64,000 bases of DNA from Streptomyces sp. 378 (lineage in GTDB: Bacteria; Actinomycetota; Actinomycetes; Streptomycetales; Streptomycetaceae), in assembly GCF_030124145.1 (NCBI RefSeq), contig NZ_JASKMS010000011.1:124001-188000 (forward strand). The letters are read 5' to 3'. The notes beneath the pieces are model-generated. The model saw nothing but the letters and a program-made list of their open reading frames with translations. It did no database searches and was not told where the DNA came from. Position numbers and translations under genes: made by a program. The first letter of the stretch is position 1. Every line of letters starts with the position of its first letter. Shown here one piece after another: positions 37,512 through 45,968 of the stretch.

Positions 37512-38579
37512 TCACAGGGCGCGCCCGGGCGGGGGCGCGCCGACGCTGTCGCGTACGACGATGTGGGTGCCGAGCAGATGGTGGGCACCGGCCGCGTGCT
37601 CGGGGTCGCGCAGCGCGATGCGCACGGCGGCGCGGCCGAGTTCCTCAGCGGGGGTGCGGACGGTGGTCAGGGGCGGGTTGAAGTCCTCGGCGAGCGGGAT
37701 GTCGTTGTAGCCGACGACGGAGATGTCACCGGGCACGCGCAGTCCGGTGTCGGCGATGGCGCGCAGGGCGCCGGCGGCGACCATGTCGTCCCCGGCGAAT
37801 ACGGCGGTGAACTCCGGTGTGCCTTTGAGGAGTTCGGTCATCGCGCGATGGCCGGCGGCCCGGCCCAGGCCGCAGTCGACGACGTGTGCGGCTTCCGGCG
37901 GCAGCCCGTGCTCGGCGAGGGCGGCCCGGTAGCCGGCGACGCGGGCGTCGAGGGCGGTGTTGCCGGGCAGTCCGCCGAGGAAGACGATCCCGCGGTGGCC
38001 GGCCGACAGCAGATGGGAGGTGACGGCGCGGGCCCCGGCCTCGTTGTCGAACTCGACGACGAGTGCCGGGATGTCCGGGTCGGGCGCGGGCCGGCCGCAG
38101 AGCACGAGCCGGGCTCCGGAGGAGTCGAGGGCGTGTGCGTAGTGGGCGACGCGCTGGCGGTAGGCGTCGTCCTCGACGACCCCGCCGACCAGGATCACGA
38201 GCCGGGCGCCCTCCTCCCGCATGAGCTGCACGAACTCCATCTCGCGCTGGGCGTTTCCGCCGGTGGCGCCGACCACGCAGAGCCAGCCGCGGTCGGCGGC
38301 CTCCGACTCCACGCCCTCGGCGACCTGGGCGTAGAAGGGGCTGGTGACCTGGCGGACCACGACGGCGGCCATCTTGCGGCCGCCGCCGACCAGGGCGCGG
38401 GCGTGCGCGTTGGCCACGTAGTCGAGGTCACGGGCCGCGCGCAGAACCCGGGCCCGGGTCGCCGGCGGCACCGGGTGGTTGCCGCTGAGCGCGCGGGAGG
38501 CGGTGGCCGTCGACACGCCCGCCCGCTCGGCGACCTCGCGGATCGTGACCCGTCCCTTGGACATCATGTCGTTCCCCAT
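37512..38579 (-). CDS. LacI-family transcriptional regulator
   Basis: 355 residues: N-terminal LacI helix-turn-helix (VTIREVAERAGVSTATASRA, LSGNHPVPPATRARVL) and a periplasmic-binding-type effector domain (VVVRQVTSPFYAQVAEGVES, FDNEAGARAVTSHLLSAGHR, TAVFAGDDMVAAGALRA). Start ATG at 38579 with GGGAG 9 nt upstream; an ATG four codons later is possible. It sits in the transporter operon, 32 nt after the binding-protein stop. LacI-type operators occur before this operon and before the lyase operon, so it is the likely local repressor, with an imported oligosaccharide as inducer. Confidence 0.95.
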   Translation of the reverse strand: MGNDMMSKGRVTIREVAERAGVSTATASRALSGNHPVPPATRARVLRAARDLDYVANAHARALVGGGRKMAAVVVRQVTSPFYAQVAEGVESEAADRGWLCVVGATGGNAQREMEFVQLMREEGARLVILVGGVVEDDAYRQRVAHYAHALDSSGARLVLCGRPAPDPDIPALVVEFDNEAGARAVTSHLLSAGHRGIVFLGGLPGNTALDARVAGYRAALAEHGLPPEAAHVVDCGLGRAAGHRAMTELLKGTPEFTAVFAGDDMVAAGALRAIADTGLRVPGDISVVGYNDIPLAEDFNPPLTTVRTPAEELGRAAVRIALRDPEHAAGAHHLLGTHIVVRDSVGAPPPGRAL

Positions 38580-38611
38580 CCCCCGCGTCTCCCTCTTCGG
38601 CCCACCGCCGC

Positions 38612-40264
38612 TCAGGTGTTGGCCGCGTAGTCCTCGGCGTATTCCTCGGCCATTCTGTCGCCGCCCCGACTCCGCCACTTCTTCACGGCCGGGTCCCACT
38701 CGGACATGGGCAGGCGCCCGGCGATGATCCCGGTGACCGTGTCGTCCAGGAAGGTCTTGAGGGTGGCGCCCTGGGAGTTGTTCGTCGCGGACTGGAGGCC
38801 GAAGGAGGCGTCGCGGATGGCGTGCGGTACGACCTTGCGCTGCCAGGCGTGCAGGGCGCGCACGGCGTCGGGCATGCCGGGCACGAACAGCACCTGGGGG
38901 CCTTCGGCGAGGTACTTCAGCGGCAGGTTGGTGTTGTTCTCGACCTCGCCGAGCTTGGTGAACTCGGGCGATCCGTCCTTGCCGCGGGTGAAGTGGACAC
39001 CCTCGACGCCGTAGTGGACGAGTTCCCACTCCTTGCTGCCGAAGGGCGCGGCGAGGTAGTCGAGGATGCGCAGCAGCAGTTCTATGCGCTCCTTCTTCGC
39101 CTGCTTCAGGACGGTGTAGCCGAAGGAGCGGCGGGCGGCGACGATGCCGCCGGGCTCGCCGCCGACGCTGTACGGCAGGGCCGCGGCGGGACTCATCTTG
39201 CCCTGAGATTCCCGGTACTTGGGCAGGTAGGCGCCGAATCCGTCCTGCATGGAGCCGACGGTGCCGTTGTAGTACAGGGTCGTCAGGTCGATCTGGGAGA
39301 TGGACGTGGCGTCGGGGTGATAGGAGCCGTTCTCGCGCAGCTGCGCCTGGAAGGCGATGGATGCCTTGTAGCGCTCGTCGGCGGCGGCCGGCAGGAAGGT
39401 GCCGTCCTTGGTGACGGCCCAGCGCTGAGGCGCGTTGTGGGCGGCGGAGTGGAAGCCGTTGCCGAACAGGGAGCCGTTGGCGGCGCCCAGCATGTACGTC
39501 CTGCCGCGGGTGCCCCGCCGGGCCACGGTGGTGAAGTCCTCGGCGGTCCAGCCCTCCTTCATGCCCGCGTCGGCGAACATGTCCTGGTTGATCCAGAGGG
39601 TCGAGCCGGGCAGCGGGCGTTCCAGCGGGATGCCGTAGATGCGGCCGCCGATGCGGCCCATGTCGCGCCAGGCGTGGGTGGGGATGCCCGCGAGGTTGGG
39701 GTAGTCGGCGATCGCGTCGCCGGAGAGGTACGGCGTGAGGTCCTGGGCGCGGCGCCGCACGAACTGCGCCTCACGCGGCAGGGTGAAACCGGCGAACATG
39801 TTGATGATGTCGGGCAGGGCGTCGGCGTCGCCGGCCATGACCGTCGCCATCTTCTTCTGGTAGTCGGCCTGGGAGATGATCGTGTACTCGATCTTCACGC
39901 CGAGGGCCTTCTCGACGGCGGCCCAGAAGCGGTTCTGGGAGGCGGGCTTGGGCGGGGTCCCGAAGGAGACGGTCATGACGCGGACGGTGGAGCCGTCGCC
40001 CGGGGTGCGGGAGACGGACTTGACCAGGTCGGACGGGTAGGTGGTGTAGCCGGCCTGGACACCGGCGTCGGTGGGGGCCAGGTCGGGCTCGGGCCCGGCG
40101 GCGGGCCGGTAGGCGGGCCAGGGGGCGAGCTTCTTGCCCGCGTTGGAGACGTCTCCGTCCCCGGAGTCCGAGGAGGAGCAGGCGGTCAGCAGACCGGGGA
40201 CGGAGACGGCGGCACCGCCCACCGCCATGGAGCGCAGGAGGGTGCGTCGGGACATGCGGGGCAT
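38612..40264 (-). CDS. Sugar ABC transporter binding lipoprotein (LplA/YesO-like, Tat signal)
   Basis: 550 residues, the long size typical of LplA/YtcQ-type binding proteins. The start has a twin-arginine motif (SRRTLLRS) and a lipobox ending LLTAC, so it should be a Tat-exported lipoprotein. The mature part shows WAAVEKALGVKIEYTIIS, DADALPDIINMFAG, YGIPLERPLPGSTLWINQDM and later FDxG-like segments of the type 1 extracellular solute-binding fold. It lies after the two permease genes. In Bacillus the equivalent YesOPQ system imports rhamnogalacturonan fragments. ATG at 40264 with GAGG about 10 nt upstream. Confidence 0.94.
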   Translation of the reverse strand: MPRMSRRTLLRSMAVGGAAVSVPGLLTACSSSDSGDGDVSNAGKKLAPWPAYRPAAGPEPDLAPTDAGVQAGYTTYPSDLVKSVSRTPGDGSTVRVMTVSFGTPPKPASQNRFWAAVEKALGVKIEYTIISQADYQKKMATVMAGDADALPDIINMFAGFTLPREAQFVRRRAQDLTPYLSGDAIADYPNLAGIPTHAWRDMGRIGGRIYGIPLERPLPGSTLWINQDMFADAGMKEGWTAEDFTTVARRGTRGRTYMLGAANGSLFGNGFHSAAHNAPQRWAVTKDGTFLPAAADERYKASIAFQAQLRENGSYHPDATSISQIDLTTLYYNGTVGSMQDGFGAYLPKYRESQGKMSPAAALPYSVGGEPGGIVAARRSFGYTVLKQAKKERIELLLRILDYLAAPFGSKEWELVHYGVEGVHFTRGKDGSPEFTKLGEVENNTNLPLKYLAEGPQVLFVPGMPDAVRALHAWQRKVVPHAIRDASFGLQSATNNSQGATLKTFLDDTVTGIIAGRLPMSEWDPAVKKWRSRGGDRMAEEYAEDYAANT

Positions 40265-40281
40265 GGGTGAACCACCTCGTG

Positions 40282-41169
40282 TCAGCTCTTGATGGCGCCG
40301 GTGAGCACGCCCTTGGTGAAGTACTTCTGGAGGAACGGGTAGACGAGCAGGATCGGCACGGTGGCGATCACGAGCACCGCCATCTGCACGGTCTGCGGAG
40401 CGGTGACGGTGGCCTCGCCGGTGGTCGCGTCGGTGAGTCCGGCGCCGGACACCACATAGGTACGCAATACCTGCTGGAGCGGCCAGTGGTCGCTCTCCAG
40501 GTACAGCGAGGCGTAGAACCAGGAGTTCCAGTAGGCGACGGCGTAGAACAGGCCGACGACGGCGAGTGCGGCCTTGGACAGTGGCAGCACCACCGACACC
40601 AGCACCCGCCAGTCCCCCGCCCCGTCCAGCCGGGCCGCCTCGTACAGCTCCTCGGGGACCGACTGGAAGAAGCCACGCAGGACGACCAGGTTGAACACAT
40701 TGACCAGGACGGGCAGGACGAGGGATGTGTACGAGTCGAGCAGGCCGAGTTCCTTGACGAGCAGGAAGCTCGGGATCATGCCGGGCGGGAAGAGGAACGT
40801 GAACAGCACCAGCAGCAGGACCGGTTTGCCGCCGAAGACGCCCGGGCGGGACAGCGCGTAGGCCAGGGTCACCGTGCAGACAAGGCTCAGCAGGGTGCCC
40901 GCGATGGTGACACCGGCGCTGACGCCGAGGGCGTGGGTGACGATGCCGCCGTCGAAGATGTCGCGGTAGGCGTCGAGCGAGGGCTCGGTGGGCCACAACA
41001 CCCAGCCGCCGTTGTCGACGACCTCCCGGGTGGACGCCAGCGAGGTCGACACGATCACCAGGAACGGCACGCACACCAGCAGCACGACCGCGGCGAGGGC
41101 GAGGGCCTTCGCGGCCTGGGTGAGCGGCCGGGGTTTCTCCATCCAGCCGGGCCGGGCGGACGCGCTCAC
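40282..41169 (-). CDS. Carbohydrate ABC permease (LplC/YesQ-like)
   Basis: 295 residues, six helices, with the EAA coupling motif EELYEAARLDGAGDWRVLVSV and the common end QKYFTKGVLTGAIKS. Start is GTG in GTGA, overlapping the stop of the first permease (41169-41166), so the two are translationally coupled. Confidence 0.95.
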   Translation of the reverse strand: MSASARPGWMEKPRPLTQAAKALALAAVVLLVCVPFLVIVSTSLASTREVVDNGGWVLWPTEPSLDAYRDIFDGGIVTHALGVSAGVTIAGTLLSLVCTVTLAYALSRPGVFGGKPVLLLVLFTFLFPPGMIPSFLLVKELGLLDSYTSLVLPVLVNVFNLVVLRGFFQSVPEELYEAARLDGAGDWRVLVSVVLPLSKAALAVVGLFYAVAYWNSWFYASLYLESDHWPLQQVLRTYVVSGAGLTDATTGEATVTAPQTVQMAVLVIATVPILLVYPFLQKYFTKGVLTGAIKS

Positions 41170-42137
41170 TTGTAGACCCCCTGTTCGCCGAGGCGGTGGG
41201 CGACCTTGTTGGCCGCGTAGACGAGGAGGGCGCCGACGACACCCTTGAACAGGCCTGCTGCGGCCGCGAATCCGTAGTCGCCGCCGACGATGCCCTGGTA
41301 GTAGACGAAGGTGTCGATGACCTCGGCGGTCTGCGGTCCGACCGCGTCGCGTTGCAGCAGCATCTGCTCGAAGCCGACGGAGAGGATGTCACCGAGCCGC
41401 ATGATGAGCAGCAGCACGACCACCGGGCGGATGGCGGGCAGGGTGACGTGCCAGAAGCGCCGCCAGGGCCCGGCGCCGTCGATGGCGGCGGCCTCGTACT
41501 GCTGCTCGTCGACCTGGGCGAGCGCGGCGAGGAAGATGATCGTGCCCCAGCCGGCGTCCTTCCAGATGACCTGGGCGACGACGAGCGGCTCGAACGCGTC
41601 GGGGTTGCCGATGATGTCGACGGTGTGCAGACCGGCCCCGCTCAGGCCGCTGTTGAGCAGGCCGGTGTCGCCCAGCACCTGCTGGAACAGCGCGACGACG
41701 ATCACCCACGAGATGAAGTGCGGCAGATACGCCACCGACTGCACGAACCGGCGTACCGAGCTCCAGGTGAGCGTGTGCAGCAGCAGGGCGAGGCCGAGCG
41801 GCACCGGGAAGTAGAAGACCAGCTGGAGGACGGAGATCCAGAGGGTGTTGAGGACCGAGTCCCAGAACGCCGCGTCCTCGAACATGCGCTGGAAGTTGGC
41901 GAGGCCCACCCAGGGGCTGCCCCACAGGCCGTCGAACGGCACGTACTCCTTGAACGCGATGACGTTGCCGAAGAGTGCGCCGTAGTGGAACAGCAGGAAG
42001 TAGGCGACCCCGGGCAGCATGAGCAGGAACAGTGAGCGGCTCTGAAAACCTTTACGCTTGTGCTGCACCCCATCGGGCTCACGTCGACCGGGCCTCGCTC
42101 CCTTCGCACCTGCTCGTTCCCGTAAGGCAGTTGCCAC
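41166..42137 (-). CDS. Carbohydrate ABC permease (LplB/YesP-like) with TTA codon
   Basis: 323 residues, six helices after a basic 30-residue tail, EAA motif EQQYEAAAIDGAGPWRRFWHV, end NKVAHRLGEQGVYK. Start GTG at 42137 with GAGGGGG 4 nt upstream. Codon 5 (42125-42123) is TTA, the leucine codon read only by the bldA tRNA in Streptomyces, so the transporter should be made only when bldA tRNA is available. First gene of the operon permease, permease, binding protein, LacI, DUF2264. Promoter and LacI operator lie 35-63 nt upstream. Confidence 0.95.
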   Translation of the reverse strand: MATALRERAGAKGARPGRREPDGVQHKRKGFQSRSLFLLMLPGVAYFLLFHYGALFGNVIAFKEYVPFDGLWGSPWVGLANFQRMFEDAAFWDSVLNTLWISVLQLVFYFPVPLGLALLLHTLTWSSVRRFVQSVAYLPHFISWVIVVALFQQVLGDTGLLNSGLSGAGLHTVDIIGNPDAFEPLVVAQVIWKDAGWGTIIFLAALAQVDEQQYEAAAIDGAGPWRRFWHVTLPAIRPVVVLLLIMRLGDILSVGFEQMLLQRDAVGPQTAEVIDTFVYYQGIVGGDYGFAAAAGLFKGVVGALLVYAANKVAHRLGEQGVYK

Positions 42138-42171
42138 GGCTCCCCCTCACCTCGGCGTGTCCGGTGAAGGG

Positions 42172-42200
42172 AAGTTAAAACGCTTTCACTACCCGGTCAA
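42172..42200 (-). promoter_or_regulatory. transporter-operon promoter with LacI operator
   Basis: -35 TTGACC (42200-42195), 17-bp spacer, -10 TAACTT (42177-42172). The operator GTTAAAACGCTTTCAC (42174-42189), a 16-bp pseudo-palindrome with central CG, covers the -10 and spacer, so bound LacI would block polymerase. CGGTCAACAC, which contains the -35, is repeated 21 bp away at 42215-42224. Confidence 0.7.
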
Positions 42201-42354
42201 CACTTCTGACACAGCGGTCAACACGTCCGACGATGGCGGGACTGCAGGCCGAGAGCAGCCCCCTGCCGAAGTCCAAAGTGGTCGCGAGGGTTGTCGGCGC
42301 CATGTCGGAGCACCACCCGCCTCGTTGCCCGAGCGGTGCTCCGAGAGGTCCGGA

Positions 42355-43668
42355 TCAGACGCGGCGGCGGGTGAAGCGCTGGTTGGGGTTGCCGGTGTAG
42401 GTCCACTGGGAGATGCGGGCGCCGTCGGCGGTCGAGTGCTCCCAGACATCCATGGCCAGGCCGGACTCCCGGTTGACGAGGCTGATCACGTCACCGCCGT
42501 GGTCGACCACGCGCCACTGCTGGCCGGTGGCGCCGGTGCCGGCCTGTTGGACGACGTCCGCGCCGGTCGCGGTGCCCGTGGGCTGGAGGAACAGGCCACT
42601 GTGCCGGGCCTTGACGCGGACGTGGCCGTCGCCGGCGTCCACAAATTCGAACTGCTGGTTGGAGCGACTGTTGGTGGTCCACTGGACGAGCCGGGCGCCG
42701 GCAGCGGTGGAGGCCTCGTTGATGTCGGCGGCCTTGCCGCTGTGCTGGGCCACCAGGGTGTAGGCGGCCGGGCCGCCGGGTGAGCCACCCAGCTGGGCTT
42801 CCCACCTGGTGTTGGACCCGGCCGCGTCGGCAGGCAGGCGGTCCCGTGCGGCGGTGTCGCCGTACATCGTCCAGCGGGCCCAGTCGACGACGGTGTTCGG
42901 GAAGCGCCGGTCGCTCCAGAAGCTGGTGTGGCTGCCGCCGACGAAGGTGAGGAACGCCTTGGGCCAGGCCATCTCGGTGTACGCCTGCCGGGCAGAGGAG
43001 TACGACGTGGTCGAGTCCCGGTCGCCGTGGACGAACAGGACCTTGGCGGAGACCGAGGCGGCGGGGTTGCCCATGTCCACGCAGGACTGCGGGTTGGCGG
43101 AGATGATCCGGCTGTCGGGCCAGGAGGTCAGCAGGCCATGGGTGACCATGCCGCCCAGGGAGTGGCCCGAGACGCCGACGCCGATGCCGGTGTTGATGTG
43201 CCCGGCCAGCGGTCCGCTCGTGTTGAGGGCGAGGGTGTTGGTGAGGATCTGCGAGACGTCCTTGGAGGTGTTGCCGTTGTTGACGTCGTCGAAGTTGTGG
43301 TTGAAGTGCGGGGCGGGGACGACGAAGCCTGCCGAGGCCAGGGCCCGGATGATGAACAGCGAGTTCTGCGGGCTGCTTTGGAAGCCGTGGGTGAAGTTGT
43401 AGACGGGGAAGACACCGCCTGCGACGGGGGCGTTCGTCACCGGGTTGCCGCCGGGGGTGCCGGTGGCGGGGTAGTAGACGTAGGTGGTGCACCGGCGGCT
43501 GCCACGGGTCCAGTCATACCGACGCACGCCGACCGCGAACGGTGTGGTCGGCGCCGTGTCCAACGGCCCGACGGCGGCTGGTGCCTGCCCCGAGCCGAGC
43601 AGGGACAGACCCACGCCCGTCGCTCCGGCCGCGCTCATCCTGAGGAATGTCCGTCGTTGCATGGGCAT
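42355..43668 (-). CDS. Exported alpha/beta hydrolase with C-terminal ricin-type lectin
   Basis: 437 residues. Tat-like signal (QRRTFLRMSAAGATGVGLSL), then an alpha/beta hydrolase of the chlorophyllase/PET-hydrolase-like group: nucleophile in GVSGHSLGGMVTHG, acid in VHGDRDSTTSYS, His in FVGGSHTSFW. Residues about 310-437 are a ricin B-type lectin with QW repeats (RSNQQFEF, TGQQWRVV, NPNQRFTR). The lectin suggests action on a plant or other polysaccharide; it may be an acetyl or methyl esterase. ATG at 43668 with AAGGAG 6 nt upstream. It lies 82 nt after the GH43 gene in the lyase operon. Confidence 0.92.
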   Translation of the reverse strand: MPMQRRTFLRMSAAGATGVGLSLLGSGQAPAAVGPLDTAPTTPFAVGVRRYDWTRGSRRCTTYVYYPATGTPGGNPVTNAPVAGGVFPVYNFTHGFQSSPQNSLFIIRALASAGFVVPAPHFNHNFDDVNNGNTSKDVSQILTNTLALNTSGPLAGHINTGIGVGVSGHSLGGMVTHGLLTSWPDSRIISANPQSCVDMGNPAASVSAKVLFVHGDRDSTTSYSSARQAYTEMAWPKAFLTFVGGSHTSFWSDRRFPNTVVDWARWTMYGDTAARDRLPADAAGSNTRWEAQLGGSPGGPAAYTLVAQHSGKAADINEASTAAGARLVQWTTNSRSNQQFEFVDAGDGHVRVKARHSGLFLQPTGTATGADVVQQAGTGATGQQWRVVDHGGDVISLVNRESGLAMDVWEHSTADGARISQWTYTGNPNQRFTRRRV

Positions 43669-43750
43669 GGATGTCTCCTTGGGTGCAGGGATGGGTGTCC
43701 GGGTCCCAGACGTCGCCTCGGACCGTGCGTGCCGGGTGGAGAAGGGGATG

Positions 43751-45964
43751 TCAGCCGGCCGAGGCACCGACATCGAGGTAGTCGACGTTGGGTAGTCCGG
43801 CTGCCGTGGTCGGATCCAGCCGGATGGTGTTGCTGCCGGCGTTCAGCGGGACCGTCACGGTCTTGGTCGTCCACGTCGTCCACGCACCGGTGGACTCGAA
43901 CGAAAGCGTGCCTGCCGTCGATCCGTTGACGACGAGGTTCGCCGGCCGCGCACCGGTACCGGCGCCATGGGCGAACCGGATGCCCAGCGTGGCCGTACGG
44001 GCGGTCTCGGAGTTCACCGTGAACTCCGCGAAGGCCCCCGGGGCGCTGTCGCCGTTGCAGAACCCGCTGCCGGAATAGCCGGCTTGATTCGAGTCGATCG
44101 TGCCCCGGCACTGGGCCGGAGGCGTCTCCGCCTCGTAGCGCCCCGGAGGCGTTGGTGTGTCGACAGAGGTCTTGACGAGTGAGAGCTGGTCGACGATGAC
44201 GCCGCCCGAACCCGACGCCCGCACGGTGACGGTGGCGGCCCCGCTGGGCAGTGCGATGCCGGTGAGCTCCCGCTTGGCCCAGCCGCTCGACGACGGGATG
44301 CTGAGGGTGCGTTGGCTGCCGTTGGAGCCTGCTATCACGACCTGCCCGGCGCTGCCCCGCGCGTGCAGGGACAGGGTGTAGGTGCCTGCGGGCACCGACG
44401 CGATCCGCTGCTCGACGCCGCCGCTGTTGCTCACCTGGAGTGCGAAGCGGGACCCGTTCGCACCACCGTTGACGTTGGTCACCGAACCGCCGAGGTTCCG
44501 CCATCCGCGCACACTGGAGACGATGATGCGGTCGGCCTGGATGTCGGGGTTGAGGATGTAGTTGTTCGCCGGCCCGACACGCCATTCTCCGGTGGTGGCG
44601 TTGAACTGCCACTGGCTCACCGAGTGGAACTGCGGCCGCACGCCGGTCTTGGTGATCGGCAACCACTGGTTGTACCCGATGCCGTTCCAGGCGAAGTCGG
44701 CCCAGCGGTCGCCGGCGTAGATCACCGTGTTCTGCTTGGTGCCCTTGACCGTCACGAAGAACCCGGTCTGGGTCACGTGACTGTAGTCCATCTCGGTGCC
44801 GGCAAGGACGTACTCGCTGCTGTAGGAGCCCTGGACGTTGCCGCTGGTCGACTCATTGACGTAGTTGACCGAGGTGTTCCAGCCGTGCAGGTCCGACGCC
44901 GCGTGGTAGTACTTGCCGTCGAGCTTGAACATGGCGTTGCCCTCGCGACCGTCGCCGCGGCGGATCTCCACGCCCGGCTCGATCCGCAGCGAGTCGGACT
45001 CCCGGAACTTGGCCACGAAGCCGCGCGACCGTCCTTCGCGGTTGGAGAAGATCAGGTAGTCCTTGCCGTCGTCGTCGGTGAAGACGGTCTGATCGCCGGT
45101 TCCGGTCGTGGGCGAGTTGGTGATCTGGGTCTGGAAGTAGCCGTAGTCGAAGGTGTCGGTCGGTGAGTCGCCCTGCAGCAGCAGAACGCCGTGCCCGCCT
45201 CTGCTCGTGTGCCACATCTGCACGGCGAGCACGTACTTGCCGGTGTTCTCGTTGTACGAGACGCCGAGCCGCCCGACCCAGCCCGCACCACCCAGGTTGG
45301 CGCCACTGCCCACGCCGGTGGAGCGCGTCGCGACCCGGTTCTCGAACTTCCAGTTCACCAGGTCCTTGGACGAGTACACGGGGATCGAGACGAAGCTGAC
45401 GTTGCCGTCGTACTTCCTCGTCGGATTGGCCCGGTAGAGCTCGGCGCCGGTGTAGTGCACGCCGTACCAGTAGTAGGTGTCGCCGAACTTGAAGACCCCG
45501 CCGCCCTGCGAGTAGATGGGATTGCCGCTGGTGTCGTTCCAGAAGGTGTTGTTCGTGATGGTCTGGAACGTGCCCTCGTCAGCTGCCTCCAGATCGGCGG
45601 CGGCGGTCATCAGTGCCGTCTTCGCGGCGGCGACGTCCGACGTGCCGGCCGACGTGTCGTCGGCGACATCGGCCGCGGTGGTCAACGCCTTGGCGAAAGG
45701 CTTCCAGGAGTCAGCCGTGTACTTCGACGGAGTGCGGGTCTGGTAGTCGGACACCAGGTACTTCAGGCCGCGGTCCTTCACCGGTGCGGCGGCGGCACCC
45801 TGGTCCTGGAGCGCCTTTGCCGATGTCTTCGTCGCCGGTGTCTTCGTTGCAGGTGTCTCCGCCGCAGCGGTACCCGCCGAGAGCGGTGCCGCTAACGCCA
45901 CGGACAACAGTGCGGCGGCTGCTACCTTCCAGTACTTCGAAACGACTCGCGATCTTTGCTTCAC
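43751..45964 (-). CDS. Secreted GH43 glycosidase with FIVAR-like, CBM and CBM35-like modules; TTA codon
   Basis: 737 residues. Signal peptide to about 36; a FIVAR-like helical stretch (about 65-125); a five-bladed GH43 domain (about 135-460) opening with NPIYSQGGGVFKFGDTYYWY, a wording close to exo-beta-1,3-galactanase-type subfamilies; a beta-sandwich binding module (about 480-600); and a CBM35/6-like module (about 610-737, YEAETPPAQCRG, LPNVDYLDV). It would trim galactan or arabinogalactan side chains of pectin. GTG at 45964 is chosen because GGAAGG, overlapping the preceding stop, lies 7 nt upstream. Codon 24 (45895-45893) is TTA. Confidence 0.92.
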   Translation of the reverse strand: MKQRSRVVSKYWKVAAAALLSVALAAPLSAGTAAAETPATKTPATKTSAKALQDQGAAAAPVKDRGLKYLVSDYQTRTPSKYTADSWKPFAKALTTAADVADDTSAGTSDVAAAKTALMTAAADLEAADEGTFQTITNNTFWNDTSGNPIYSQGGGVFKFGDTYYWYGVHYTGAELYRANPTRKYDGNVSFVSIPVYSSKDLVNWKFENRVATRSTGVGSGANLGGAGWVGRLGVSYNENTGKYVLAVQMWHTSRGGHGVLLLQGDSPTDTFDYGYFQTQITNSPTTGTGDQTVFTDDDGKDYLIFSNREGRSRGFVAKFRESDSLRIEPGVEIRRGDGREGNAMFKLDGKYYHAASDLHGWNTSVNYVNESTSGNVQGSYSSEYVLAGTEMDYSHVTQTGFFVTVKGTKQNTVIYAGDRWADFAWNGIGYNQWLPITKTGVRPQFHSVSQWQFNATTGEWRVGPANNYILNPDIQADRIIVSSVRGWRNLGGSVTNVNGGANGSRFALQVSNSGGVEQRIASVPAGTYTLSLHARGSAGQVVIAGSNGSQRTLSIPSSSGWAKRELTGIALPSGAATVTVRASGSGGVIVDQLSLVKTSVDTPTPPGRYEAETPPAQCRGTIDSNQAGYSGSGFCNGDSAPGAFAEFTVNSETARTATLGIRFAHGAGTGARPANLVVNGSTAGTLSFESTGAWTTWTTKTVTVPLNAGSNTIRLDPTTAAGLPNVDYLDVGASAG

Positions 45965-45968
45965 GATG

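Noticed and set aside
38612..41392. 926-codon frame covering the binding protein and more
   Set aside because: The upstream third is the permease gene read in another frame; only the part from 40264 has a signal peptide and family match.
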